Source: Nautilus pompilius (taxonomy: Eukaryota; Mollusca; Cephalopoda; Nautilida; Nautilidae). Taken from it: DNA of 64,000 bases. The first letter of the stretch is position 1. Each line of letters opens with the position of its first letter. Shown here one piece after another: positions 50,617 through 63,135 of the stretch. The stretch covers positions 1 to 64,000 of the forward strand of contig JACATO010000973.1 of assembly GCA_018389105.1 (NCBI GenBank). The letters run 5' to 3'. The position numbers and the translations under genes are program-made. The notes under the pieces are model-generated. The model was not told the origin of the DNA. It worked only from the letters and a program-made list of their open reading frames with translations, and ran no database searches.

Positions 50617-52735
50617 CTCAACAGAATTGCATCAAAATTTTCAAAAACAGAAGAACGAAAACAGTTTTTTTCCCCCTCTAATAGAAGCCAATATTAAAAG
50701 CCACACGACATTCGGAAAACTAAAGTGTAAATTCTCCGAAAGGGGTGAATTTTTTAAAAGAATAAATAAGCATCACTTCTTCCATGGTGATGGCTCAAAG
50801 CACATCTGAGTTGTTAGTTCCAACACGAACTGACAATTTTCCAAATGAAGTTTTATATTCTTCCCGATTCGCTACTGGTATAACAAAGATAAAAACGTTT
50901 GCATTCAATTTTATAAGACAAGTAATAACGGATACGAAGGATGTCAAATAAACTTCGCTTCATATATCAAATTAATGGTGCACCGAAAAAAGAATAAATC
51001 ATGCGTCTAGAAAGAAACTGCAAAGTTTCAAACCTAATTTGGTTTGTCCGTCAGGACTTGTATACCCTCCCAAAAAAGAAAGTACTTTTATATGAAGGTC
51101 AAGTTAGATATGTTAATCAATCACTGGAGACCTGGACTTTGTAGTGGCCCTGGCTCTGCTAACTGCCGTGGTCAGAATCCCGATGAGAGATTTTCTCCAG
51201 GTTCTATGTAAAGGGCTAGAAGGTAACTCTAAATCTCTCCATCTCCGTCTCTTCTCCCGTCTCCCTTCTTTGAGGCTGAAGTAGAGCCACGAGAGGCTAA
51301 CACTCCGTAATCCACGGGTCAGAAAAGGTAGTTCGTGGCTGGCATTCCTCAAGGTGTCGTCCTCCACCCGTTAATTCCGCTAGATTACACCAGGAGGGAG
51401 AGAACGAGCGAGACAAATGCGCAAAGAAATAATAACCTTGGAATCCATAAGAAAAGCTTTAAAAAAAAATAGTGACGTATTGAGCAAAGCTGCTGGATAC
51501 GCATGTCCGCAGCAGTATTCAGAACAGGGAATTCTGGGAAATGCATAACTACTAACTTTTTTACTTGATATGTACGACTTCACACCCAAATCAAAGGAGA
51601 CCCAATAGATTTTAGTATGATATGACAATCATATTTAAAAAAAAAAACAATAGTTAAATTAAAATTACAAACTCTGTATTTCAGTTTTCTGTAAATTATA
51701 TAATCTACGCGCAGATGGCGAGGAGACATCGGCGGACATCGACCTCCTCCTCATCGGGAGGCAGTCGTAGAGCCCTCCACGCTAATGCACTCTTTCGAAA
51801 TCAGTTAAGAAATTAACTCTGGGAATTTTGCTTTACAAGAAAAATGCAACAGCCGAAGTCTCATTCCCCTTTTTCCTCTCCCGCTGTCCCCTCCCACCAG
51901 CCGCGTCTGACACCCTCTTCCGCAGTCGTTCGAGGAAGTAATCGGGAAGCGGACCCGAGCATCTTCGCGACAACTCGCCGCCTCAGTCGCCGGACGGTGA
52001 AAACTACGGTAATCGGTTTGGGAACCAGTGGCTGGAAGGACGCCCTTGCGAACCGAACTGACTTGACGCGAGAGCCCCCGAATTATTTACTTCCGGTGGG
52101 AGGTCGCCGCGTGGCGTCGCGAGCTTATCCGCGAGGACGGCGCTGGCGTGTCCAACAGGGAATCGAGCAGAGTAGAAAATTCTCCTCTTTCAAGATCTAT
52201 TCGACACGGGGCGGGATTCTCTCCCCCTCCCTCCCACCACCACCGTCAGAGTTAACTTCGGTAGGAAGTGCTTCGCCATAACCGACACTCGAAGTTTCTG
52301 AGATCGGACCTTTCCTCTCTTACCGTATATGAAAAAAAAAAAAAGAAAAATACAATGTCTTATTATATCTACGACTGGTATATAGAACGAAACGAAACCA
52401 TTTCCTTTCTTTTTACCGACTTTTCAACAAAAAAACCCCAACGTTTTAGCAGAATTACTAGTCTTTATACGACCTCGGAGTAGCTTTACGTCGTCTAATT
52501 ACTATTTTCTGAAACTATATATATGTGTATATGACAGAGTGCCACGTTTTTAGTCAGCTTCGATCCAGGTTTTTCACACATCGGCAGAGGTGAACCGACT
52601 TCATCCTCGCCTCGACGTGGGGAGTGTGTGTGTGTGTGGGGGGGGCTAATCCGCAGCCCTTCGTAAACCCGATATTTCTCTTCTAAACGTAACCCTTTCC
52701 CCGCTCCGTGTCCACGGTTTTACGTCATTTTTACT
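50617..52735. other. Intergenic DNA, CpG-rich from about 51.8 kb
   Basis: Unique DNA, AT-rich to 51700 and then CpG-rich. A 145-codon plus frame (51844-52281) has no recognised domain. A GT/G run lies at 52624-52646. The CpG-rich part may be a promoter region, which is inference only. Confidence 0.4.
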
Positions 52736-52945
52736 ATGGCGGCTCCTGATTCCTCCGAGAATTGCGGACTCTCCGCTTTTGTCGGTCCGCGACAGCGTTG
52801 CTTTAATTGCTCCCGCCGATACTTAGCCCCTACATCGCAGGTGATGGATGCGGAGGCTGACGCGGCCAATTCTTCGCTTTCAGAATTCTCCTCGCTCCTC
52901 CCCCTCCCCCGGCGCGCACTTACTTATCAGTGGGTACCGGGATGA
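52736..52945 (+). other. Candidate short first exon in CpG-rich DNA
   Basis: ATG at 52736 sits in atttttactATGGCGGCtcc, a context often seen at animal gene starts (ATGGCGGC is also a YY1-type element), with a half-CRE tacgtca just upstream. The frame encodes MAAPDSSENCGLSAFVGPRQ and runs 69 codons to a stop. A possible donor (gcag/gtgatg) occurs at about 52839 and an aataaa word at 52959. No homologue is recognised. CpG-rich DNA often holds frames of this size by chance. Confidence 0.2.
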
Positions 52946-54077
52946 CTTCTGCGGGCGTAATAAAGCCTCAGCCTGCCAACTGATGCCCCGGAAGGTATGG
53001 ACAAGCGCTGCGCGATAAGATAGAATTTTTTTTTTTCTCTTTTTCCCATCGCAAGAACTCCGTTGATCCGCATTCCACTTTACCACTCGATAACCGCTGA
53101 AACGTACCTTGCGATCCTAAATTTTCTTCTCGGCGCTTACCTGAACGACCACGGCCCACCAACCTCGGATCGGGGGAACTTTCCCTTGTCCTTTTCTATT
53201 TTTAAAAAAAAAAGAAAAGAAAAGGTGATTTCCAGCGGGACTCCCGAACTTCTTCTCGGATGTCCTCGGATGGTTGTCTTGGAGTCGGAACTCGCGCAGC
53301 AGAATTGCGATGAGCTGCTATTTGTGTAGCGGAATGGAAGTTATTTGATTTAGACTTTCCATTAATTTCGCTATCGTCTCTGTTACAGACTGAATCTGGA
53401 CGTCTTTCTAGCCATCATCTAGACGCGGTGATTCCTACCGATCGAGCTGTTTCAGGCCGAAAACGAACAACCATCTTCGCTTTGCAATAATTGAAAATCT
53501 ATTCCGAAGACGTAATTTCTTGTCTTGTAGCCGTTTCTACTCAGACACGCACGCACCCCCCAAAAAAACAGAGAGAAATGTATGGTTTGATACAAAATAC
53601 GTGCAAATATAAATATTTACACTATTCTTCTCGTGAATGGGTTTTAAAGATGTAGCTTTACGATTATATAATTCTACGTTGCAATTGCTGGGGTGCTGGA
53701 GAGTTCTGATAAGAATTTTTTTAAATAATGTGATTGGAATTCCAACATACAAAGTTTTGGTCGGTTGTGTTATTTTGTGACCATTACACGCCGATAAACG
53801 TGTAATTATACGCGTTGGAATATCTCTCTGGCCACCTGCGAGGGGTCGTGGACACCGACGGGACGGTGATGTCCTCGGCGTTGGGGTCCTGGCACGAGAA
53901 CGTTAGGTACCTGGCAGAGGTAGCCTGGTTATTCCTAGGCGGTGACGTGGACGGTAAGCACCCACTAGCGCCATCAATCGAATCTAATGAAACCACCCCC
54001 TACTTCGACTCTTTGCTTAGAATGTAGTAAGAAAGCGCAGTATTCGGAGGAATTCGGCGCAGCCGGCTGGCTGAAGG
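52946..54077. other. Intergenic DNA, no gene seen
   Basis: GC-rich to about 53.3 kb, then AT-rich. Frames up to 88 codons, none recognised. Confidence 0.5.
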
Positions 54078-54168
54078 AGTACGGCTAGCGAGCCCCGGCC
54101 CCGACCGGGAGTCCAACTCGAGCTCTCATCCCTGGTAGTCTCGCAGCCTAAACCACTGGGCCTGGAAC
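54060..54168 (-). mobile_element. tRNA-related SINE-like element
   Basis: Minus strand from about 54165: aggcccagtggtttaggctg (A-box region), gagactaccagggatgag, then agctcgagttggactcccgg (B-box region), followed by gccggctgcgcc at the far end. It shares the A and B words with the copy near 42.07 kb and has no tRNA-like acceptor stem. A SINE is the best reading. Confidence 0.5.
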
Positions 54169-56348
54169 GTAAACAGAATCTACGTAATCGCCTCTGGCCT
54201 GGGTTGTTTTAATCTTAACTATTAACGGAATACTTTGATGACGAGTCCACAATTATATATTTTAGGGTGCACCACAGCAAATATCTCCGGAGGGGTGGGA
54301 AGAGGGGGCGACAAACGTCAGCACTTTTAAGCTAAAGTCAATTTTCTTTGCGCAATTATTCGATAGAAACTGCGAATCGAATTAACTTTATTTCCCTTTC
54401 GGTCGGCTCGTTTGTCTCTTCTATTTGCCCACCATCTCTCCAGACCGAGCCACCGAATTAACACCGTTCTTCATCCGGTGTTAACTTCGTCTTTACTGAC
54501 CGACGTAAAGAACCGAAATACCATCTTTACATCTTCACGTCGAATTTACTCTCTTCCATGTTTAAGTCACCTGAAGGCCGTCTTTTGGTTCTTGGAGTAA
54601 ATTATTTTAAAAGTAAAGAAAAAATAAGGGGTTATATACTAAGTTTAAACAAATTGATCGCATAGGTATATGAAATATGAGATACTGAGTCTGAAGTTAT
54701 GGCTTCCAATATATAAATATATTACACTCTAAAACAGACTTTGAAATCTTTTTGTAAGCTTCGTTCTCTTATAAATTCAACTGTGGTAAAATCTAATGCT
54801 CAAAACTTTTCAGAATTTGGGTTTTTTGTTGTTGTTTTTTTCATATTAATTAAATAATTACCTGTGTATCGCAGAAAACACATTTTTGTTGTTGTTGTTT
54901 TCTGACAGGGATCCACGTATGGAAATCCTGGCGTAAAAGACGATTTTTATTCAGTTCGATCTTTTGTTGACAATATTACCTTTCCAAGGTGTTTTTTTCT
55001 CTTTAATTAATTAATTTTTCCTCTTTTTTTTTCTAATAAGTCTATTTACTCATCCACGAGAGGCGCAGATGGGGGAGAGACTATTCCCAGAGCCACAGAA
55101 GTGACGGGGGAACCTCAGATCTCGTGGGGCAAAAAAAATCGGGAGGGAATGGAAACTGAACCAAACTGCAGCTAATATTACCGTTACCTAGGGACGGGCA
55201 GAGAGACAGGGCAGGAAGCTGCACGCATCGACTTGCATCCATCTGCTTTCCTGTGCTCTACGATGTCAACGGGGGTTCCCTTCTTCCCCCACAGTTTTTT
55301 TTATTATTTCCCGGTCTTTCGCTTCCTCCGATCTTGATTTCCACTCGTTAGTCAAAAATAACCAGAGTCCTCGAGGTAAACAAACGAAGAAAGAGGTGCA
55401 TCCATCCATCTTTCCCATTTCTTTCTGTTTTTTGAATAAACACGGCGAAATTACCGAGTCCTTTTGGCTCAGAAATGTCTTCTTTCCATCCCACTGTCTG
55501 CGCGAGTTTGCGGTCCTTTGATGTATTCTCGCTGGCTCCTACATCGATCTTCGTCGAGCACTCACCGCACGTCGGACGGGCGAAAGGTAATAAGGAAAAC
55601 AATACCAGTGGGCGACTGTTTTCACCACACGACTATTGATAAATAGCTTATCTTCATATTTACATGTCCTTTTTTTTTTTGGTAAATGCCGGTTCCCTTC
55701 TTGTCTCTACAACCTGGTGTGCGACGCATTTCGTGGCGATATATATGCTTTATAAAGTTTTTTAAAATTGTCAGCAGGATATTTAATATAATCTTTTGTG
55801 TTTAGATAGAGTTGAAGAGTAATATTTTTTAAACCTAATGTTTGGTTATTTCGCTATATGTAAACTTTAGATTTGTCGCTTTTCCTATTGCCAAGAGAAT
55901 GATGATGCTCTTATATTCTAAGTGTTCGAGAATGTAAAGAGATGCCCGTGCTTATGTCGGATGTGAACTGTTTGGTGGGGTCCAGAGGTGGAATATCAAC
56001 GCTGGAAATGCCATGATGGCTGGCCACAGCACAGCGCATTTCATATACGGTCATGTTCGGATATTCGAGAGTGCTTTAGCTCTGTAAATTCCCTCGAGAC
56101 AGGTGGAGTACCTTGTCTTCTTCACCCAACCTCTAGGTGCTGAAGATCCCTTGTCTCTGTCTTGGGGCGACTGACCAGAAACAAGACTCCCGAAGCTATT
56201 GAATATTAACAAAATGCTGAACACTGAGTTAGATCCAAAAGATGTCGCCACTTTAGTAAGAAATAAGATCAGCCGTCGAGCGCTGTCGAAAAGTGTGTGA
56301 TACTTGGAAAGGGGCTGTAGCGTTTAGGGAACAGGGTCAGGGTTATCG
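54169..56348. other. Intergenic DNA, no gene seen
   Basis: AT-rich with T-rich tracts. Minus frames at 55348-55602 and 56051-56251 are protein-like in places but match no family and lack good splice signals. Confidence 0.45.
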
Positions 56349-56770
56349 GTGGGTAGAGATTACAGTCTTCAGCTACTACTGTTCACGTGGCAAACCCCTT
56401 CGATCGTTATGACATCAGTGTACTCTGACGTTCCTCGTGTTACATGCAAGAAAGGTCAAAGTGATGCTGTCAATAGAACATTGGCTCTGGCTGTGTTTGA
56501 TGAAAGGTACTCTCACATCTCTTGGATCCGTATGTAGGTGGACAGTTCTGTAACGGATGCGACAGAAAATGGAGGCGCAGGAACGTATAGACAATGGAAA
56601 AGAGTACACCAACCATGCAGCAGAAGTCAGTTTATTACCATCACGTTGTCTTCTTCACTGACTACCTGTCAGTATTAGAAGCACTGAATGGCAACTGACT
56701 GCAAGATCTGAAGGATGCTCGGGCAGGGCAAATAGTATTACAACGGATCCCATTATATAGCGGTTAATAT
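56349..56770 (+). pseudogene. Decayed LINE RNase H domain
   Basis: Remnant of a non-LTR retrotransposon polyprotein with a C-terminal RNase H, which removes the RNA strand during retrotransposition. One frame reads KKGQSDAVNRTLALAVFDER (about 56450-56508) and, after one stop, VDSSVTDATENGGAGTYRQW (about 56538-56597), matching the family pattern TLA..(D/E)ERY...W.....TDGSA..A...GGAG.YI.W with the first catalytic aspartate replaced. A second frame continues with HHVVFFTDYLSVLEALNGN (about 56640-56695), the FTDSLSVLQAL block, and after a stop LQDLKDARAGQIVLQRIP, the VLQWIP block. So there is at least one frameshift and several stops. No reverse transcriptase is seen next to it, and the copy is short and old. 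Confidence 0.75.
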
Positions 56771-57844
56771 GTATGCCTCGGGTGGAAGTTTGCTTATTCC
56801 GTGTGTACCCTCCCTCCCTCCTCCCGACATCTTTATTAATCAGTGAGGGACCAGCCTCTTAAGATTTCCACCGACTTGATCTCTCTCCGGCCCGGCCCCA
56901 CTTCCACCTCCTGAGGGGCCAGAGTACGTCTAGATTCTGGGCGGTACGGCTTAAGTGGTTCTTCTCTGGAATCGCGGAAAAGAGTGGTATGGAGAAGTTG
57001 AAAACTAACCAGAAAAAAAAAAAAGAAAAAGGGGTGTGTGGGAAACAAAGCAGACACGTACTTTCAGCCGATTAAGACTGAAAACTTATCCCTTTGTTTC
57101 GTCGTTCCGAAGGAGATCAAAAGATTTTCCTTTCCTTAAAAAAAAATAAATAATTGATTTCGTTAAATGCGTTGTTCTATGCCGACAGCTCTCCTCTCTC
57201 CTGGCCATCTTATGGAAAATGTGGAGGGGAATCTCAGAGTTCAAGAGAACTCAAGTACGGCCACAACTTCTTCAAAGCACCGGGCAATCCCGCTACCTCG
57301 AAAGTGGGGGGGGGACCGGCAAGATATTTAAATTCTATCCAGCAGAGGATATCGAGAATTCTGATCCGTTTGGATTTGCCCAACATTACTGGAAACATTT
57401 AATCAGTTTGAGTTCGGCTTGAACTCAACTTCGGCATCAGCGACTATACTAGTGCAAAGTAAATGCCATGTTGAAATGGACTTTAGGTAGCTTTACTGAA
57501 CCCGACCCTAAGTAACTTTATGTGATCTTTAAAAACGGACATTTGGTATTTATATGAAAGGAAGTAATAAGACGATGGGAAAGAATCGAGTCAATAATTT
57601 ACTAGTAGCTAAACTGAATAGTGTATCCGATTAGCGCCAGTAAACACAAATTAACAACGTATTTTTATTAGCTATGTGTCGTTTATAGAAGGTGTATTGT
57701 TTGACCGGGCATTTCCCATCACCTTAGTATTAGTAAGTGGACGAATTAATGAGCCTAGGTTTCGCCTACCTTTCACCGCTTCCATCGTCAGAGATGTAGT
57801 CTGAGTAGGCTGAGTTGCAGAAGGCGTTTCTATTTTTGGATTGG
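56771..57844. other. Intergenic DNA, no gene seen
   Basis: Unique sequence with an A-rich tract near 57010 and a G run near 57307. No supported feature. Confidence 0.55.
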
Positions 57845-57955
57845 CCTCGTCGGGTTTCGAACCCGTGACGTTGATGACGGGGCTAGATACTCGAAACGTA
57901 GGCTCAGTAATTCGATTAGACTAGTGATTAACTCAGCGGGTACAGTTAAAGACAA
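57845..57955 (-). mobile_element. Possible tRNA-related SINE fragment
   Basis: Minus strand contains cacgggttcgaaacccgacg, a near-perfect B box in a T-arm-like hairpin (about 57867-57848). It is preceded at about 70-90 bases by acccgctgagttaatcacta, a weak A-box-like word. The interval and the missing acceptor pairing argue against a tRNA gene. Family assignment is uncertain. Confidence 0.4.
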
Positions 57956-59087
57956 CGGTTTCAAACGCAAGAAAACCTTTTTTTTTTTAAAAATAAATAT
58001 GTAATGACTTTGAGTCAGGAAAGTAAAACTTCAAAGTCGGTCGTCCAGACGTTGTGTGTGTGTGGCAGTTATCGTTCTTCTGTACCGGCTCGATCAGAGT
58101 TGTTTTAACGGGTAGTACGGTTTCTTTACCATTTTTTTTTTGTCAAAAGATGTTGCGATTGATCAGTTAAGTGAAAATATGGGATTTAATGCTAAAATAA
58201 GCAAAAGAATCCAAACAGGCAGCGAAGATGGCTACAATCACTGCGGTGTCGGTCTTTTAAACACTGAACTAAAAAATGTGTTTGTCAGAAAATAGTCCGG
58301 GGATAATTGTCAGCAAAAATCTTAAGTGCGAATAACAGCGGATCTCAGCTCTTAATACAGCTAACATAAAAAGTTAGGAGTAATCAACGGGAGTATTAAA
58401 CATCATGAAGGCAAAGTTTTCTTTTTATGGTTCATCTCCATCTTGAGTACCCCCTGCGCGTGCCCTTATTCGAGAAAAGATGCTGATTTACTGGAGCGAG
58501 CTCTCGACGTGAATTTACTGGCAGTTACGAAAAAATAGAGGTAATAGTTAAAACTAAGCTCAGGTCCAAGCACCGTGGGATATTAGAAAGTATATAAGGC
58601 ATTCATTCAGTAAATGACCTGCTGATAGGCAAAATAAATCGCCGGATACTGATAGAATCAGTCGTCAGTTTAGAAATCGAACTAGTGTCTATTTCCCTTC
58701 CCTGGCGATACTTGCCCGCGCCGCGGTGATTGCCTCCTGACTAGTAAACCAATAGTTCGATAGTTGTCGACAGGAAGTACGACAAAGTCCGAATATTCAT
58801 CGATGTTCGGGAAATCAAAAGCCGCTTCGTATTGGATGGCTGACGTGAGGCGAAAGGCCGTCTTTCCGCATTTAAAGCCGAGTAAAGACCACGTCTAGAC
58901 GCAGCTTGGAGACCTTTTAAAATATCAGTCATTAAAGCTGAAGTGAAGAAGACTCCGTCCAGTACATCATTCCGTTCGAACGTCGCGAACGTGAGGCAGT
59001 AAGGGAGCAGCGCAAAAACAGTAGACCTGCCGAGAGTTCCATCTTTTGCTACAAAAGCAAAGTGGCCAGATGGGAAAATAAAGGGAG
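57956..59087. other. Intergenic DNA, no recognised gene
   Basis: Mostly unique. The minus-strand frame entering from array E stays open for about 115 codons of non-repetitive DNA down to 58741 (for example TFERNDVLDGVFFTSALMTD). The residue mix is protein-like, but I recognise nothing and the frame's start lies in the repeat. Confidence 0.4.
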
Positions 59088-59093
59088 AAAAAG

Positions 59094-59161
<68 letters not shown>

Positions 59162-59275
59162 GTCAGTACGAGAGAGGAGGGAGAGAGAGAGGATATGACG
59201 TCAGTACAGCGAGTGGTGGGAGAGAGAGATGACGTCAGTACAGAGAGAGATATGACGTCAGTACAGCGAGTGGGT
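59088..59275 (+). repeat. CRE-bearing minisatellite array E
   Basis: A (GA)n tract of about 70 bp followed by four units carrying perfect TGACGTCA cores (59158, 59196, 59230, 59253). Each core is in the context gatgacgtcagtacag or atatgacgtcagtac, with gcgagtggtgggagag between. It combines features of array B (gcgag) and array C (atatgacgtcag). Confidence 0.92.
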
Positions 59276-60479
59276 GTGAGTGGAGGGGAAGTAATCAAGG
59301 CGATCTTCTGATCGAAAATGCCACCTGTCAAACTTCGAGGCTTGTGACAACAATAAAAAACTTTCACAAGATAAATTAATAAATAAACCTTTCAAAATAA
59401 TAACATTTTTTTTTCCTTTTAAACGAAGAAGAAAATTTTTAAAATTAGAGGATAAACTAAACAATAGATAATCAATAAATCATAACATTTTAAACTGTGC
59501 TTATTTATTTTGAAATCACCAAAAAAAAATAATTCTCAGTTACCTATGCAAAGTCTTATTTATCGATCCATCGTGAAACATTATAAATCTTTTGAGACGC
59601 GAGTAGATTTTTATTGGCTTCGGCTCTCAGTGAACAGAACTCACCCACACTGGGGTTTTCACATTATTTTTCTGAAAACATCAAATAAATAGAAAATAAA
59701 TGATGCTAAAGTCAACATAGGATTTAATATTTAACGGACAAAAAATCATTCCCATGTAAACAAAAAATATGAGTTACGGGGTATTCGATGAAGCAACCTT
59801 TGACCCAAAGCATACTGGTTTGGTTTTTGTTTATTTAAATAAGATAAAAACGAGAGAGAGAGAGAGAGAGAGACGACCTGACCACGAAGGTAGGTGCCCT
59901 GAGCATGGTATTCGTGGAGCCGGGTTGGGTTGGCTGTTGCCTCTCTTCCAAGATTTTTTTTTCTCGATCTTCTTCATCAGCCGGCCGCCTCAGTCAGCGC
60001 CGACCATTCCATTTCCTCGCGCATCTTCTAGAAATGAATTCTAGCAAAGATTTTCGTTGCGTCATCCATTCTGCGAAACTACGCCGGTGTTGCGGTGTGT
60101 GTGTGTGTGTGTTTGGGGGGAGAGAGACTCAGCAACTCGGACGATCTGGATGAATTGCTGTAGGGATCAGGATTCTTGTAGCCGCCGCCTGACGTCTACT
60201 AATTCCAGAATCTGGGATACCTTGAAATTGGGTGAATGGTGCCCAGTCGCCCCGCCTCAGTCACTGGTGCATCGGAGACAGCAGCTGGTCGCGACAAAGT
60301 TATTACTAGGATATCACCGTACGGGTCGGTCTCGGTAGTTGATGTAGGTCCTCTCACCAAATACCTGGAGTCGTGCAGAATGTTTATTTTATAAAAAAGG
60401 GGGGGTTAACTAATACCGTAATTGGTCTTCATTTTAGGAAGTAATCTAAAATTGTTTGTATAGTGAATATTTTGACAGC
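59276..60479. other. Intergenic DNA, no gene seen
   Basis: AT-rich with a short (GA)n at 59851-59871 and a (GT)n at about 60096-60113. Frames at 59769-60338 overlap in several phases and show no domain. Confidence 0.5.
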
Positions 60480-60570
60480 GACACTAAGCGAACGAGAATG
60501 TAGCATCTGTGATCAGTTTCACAGTAACCAGCATGGATTTAGGCCGACAGGGTACACACCACCGAAACAA
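60480..60570 (+). pseudogene. Possible LINE reverse-transcriptase scrap
   Basis: One plus frame reads CSICDQFHSNQHGFRPTGYT (about 60503-60562). The QHGFR(P/K)G(R)S(T) block is a hallmark of non-LTR retrotransposon reverse transcriptases, where it begins the fingers region. Here NQHGFRPTGYT keeps QHGFR and little else, and the following residues are not convincing. A short relic is plausible, but a chance match cannot be excluded. Confidence 0.3.
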
Positions 60571-63135
60571 TATGAGACGGAGTCTCACAGGGCACAAAAT
60601 CCGCGGTACATCTTTTAATAAGCCACATGAGAAATCAAAAAAAAAAGAGGGGGGTATCGTCTCACGTAGATACCAAGCGAAGAAAAAAACCTCCTTATGT
60701 TGAAAATGGCTTTGTTTGTTCCCTACTATTGTGTCCCTTTAGTTTAACCTTCCGGAGAAATACTACGTCATGTACTAGGGACCGGGCGGATATTCAAATG
60801 AAACTCAGCTGAAGTAGCACCCGCGCTTGTATCTGGCCGGGTCGGATTCATTCGAGCGTCTAGTGTACGGTATATTTCCTTGACCCGGCTACCCTTTTGC
60901 TAAAGCAAGGTTATCCCTGTTTGTGGTTTATTTCTAAACTCATCCGATTCCCGAGGACGTTTAAACTTCGGCCTTCCTTTCTTACCTTAATTAAAGGAAA
61001 AGCTCTGGGTTCCAGATATTTGCCTCGAAGTGACCACTCAGGCTTCCAAACTCTGCGGGAAAAGTTCTACTTACTTTCGACCGTATCCGCTGGCTTGGTC
61101 ATCACGGCTGGTATTCTCCACCACACACACACACACACACCCTTTCTAGCTCCCTGCTATGAGACGTACATAGAAACCCCTTAAGTCGAGTCGGGGGGGG
61201 TTCGACAACAAAAGGAAAGAACCCCGGTTAGGTAGGACGCCGAAGACAACGGTGCTGCTAAAAGTTAGCATTCACTTACAAGAAAGATCAGAGAAAATCG
61301 GAAGATGTAGATGAGTTATTTAACTCTGAACCATATAAAGCGCCTTCGTAATTGGCCAGAGGCGCAAACAGTGGTTTTAAGAGTTATATTTTTCACGTTG
61401 TACTAACAAAGTATCTAATTGTTTGGGTCGGACAGCTTCTATTGTCTAGATATCGTCGTCCGGAACAATAACCGGTTCTCCAAAGACAGACATTTTCCGG
61501 GCATGATCTCCCAATATACTGTAAAACGCCAATAATATTTAGACGTATCCCTATTGGGTCCTTGTCATACTCTAGCGTCCGTCAGGGGAAGCCATTCAGT
61601 GGAGCACAGTCTTCCTGGCGGATTGCTGCTGAAGAAGAGACCGGCTCTTATGAACATTTACGGATCGCGAAGACAAAGGGAGTCATCTGTAACGGTGAAA
61701 CTCCACGACTATTCGAAAAGATGACAGAGGTGCGAGCGGGTCATACTTTTACTTCCATTTTCCTTAACCAACAAATTATAAATACTAAGCTTCGCCTGCT
61801 TAGAACGAATTCGTTCGAAACGTTCAAAATATACAGTACAGTAAAAAAAAAATTCTACTCTTTAAATTAACTCCAGACAGGTTTATTAAAATACAGCCCT
61901 GCTAACGGAATCAAGAGGTTAGGTTTAGGTTTGTTACAGTTGCAGTTAAATATCTTTTTGTTTTCAAATCTAAAAGGTTTGTATCCTTCTGATAGCTTTC
62001 CAAACATCCTCCTCGCATCTTCATCTCGCAAAATGTCTCCCGGTAGATAACGAGGTCATCATCGACAGCAGCAGCAGCATCCCCCCCGTTTTTTTTTAAT
62101 GATTTACACAAGATAAAAACCGTCGTCCTCCACAATGGGAAAAATGTTCTGTAGCCTAAAGGTCCAAGTAGATTCTTTCGCCATTCCGCAGTTACAACTC
62201 TAAAGTCGTTCTTTGAAATCTACTCACTTCCGGTGTAGATAGAACGTAGCTAAACTCGGGTTTTTATATGTAGTTCCGACAGATTTCTGTCCTAAAAGAA
62301 AGAAGAAGAAAAAAAGCACCTCGTGTTTGTTCCCAGTTAAATTATTAGTAATATCGGCGCTGCTGATAGCCCGATAATAAATTGCTATTTCATTTTGACT
62401 TCCGGATTTTATCAGTCGCCGCCAGCTCGAGCGAGATAGAAAAAGACAAACTGATTCATCCGCAATCATCAGCGCTTTGGATATTTCTATCTCAGATGTC
62501 GAAGAGTTCCTAATTATTTCTTTTACGTCAATACTTTGGCGCTTCCAAATATTAGCCTCCACCTTGTTTCTGGTCAATGGGTTTTCCGTTTTTTTTCGCC
62601 TGTATTTTGTCTTTAACTATGTGGCGAAACTTTCTTGACGATAACCCGCAGGGTTCCGTCCTGCGTCCGTCTTTAAAAATATCCCAAGGTAGAAATTCGT
62701 GAACGACCGGAAGTAGACGCGAAACTAAAACAGCGAAGACGAGGACGACGACATTTATAAAACAAAAAAAAACAAAACTGCTTACTCAGAAATCGCTAAA
62801 AATTGTGTTAGGGGGGATCTTTTAGATTGGGTTTTTCTCTTAGAAAAATCTCAAATGTGAATTAGGGGAGACTGGGCTCTTATTAAGGCGACCGGACCAT
62901 CAAGCGTTTACACGCAGCTGAAGCACGCACCATTGATTTCTCCTGTGATGCCCAGTTTGCCTGGCATTACATCCGAAAGTAAACGTCATGTGAACACCGA
63001 GCAAAGTTGGTGTTTGCAGGAAATGTCGAGTTACGTAGAGTTGCTTCGTTTTCTTTGGTTTAAAAATAAACGCAGTTCACTTCATTTAAACCTGTGGCCA
63101 ACATAACTTTTATTTATCTTGTACTTTTTTAATAC
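60571..63135. other. Intergenic DNA, no gene seen
   Basis: Unique sequence with a short (CA)n at 61121-61140. A 102-codon plus frame (61562-61870) and a 117-codon minus frame (62224-62577) have no recognised domain. The right part may hold the 3' untranslated region of the receptor gene; a minus-strand aataaa word lies at 63114-63109. Confidence 0.45.
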
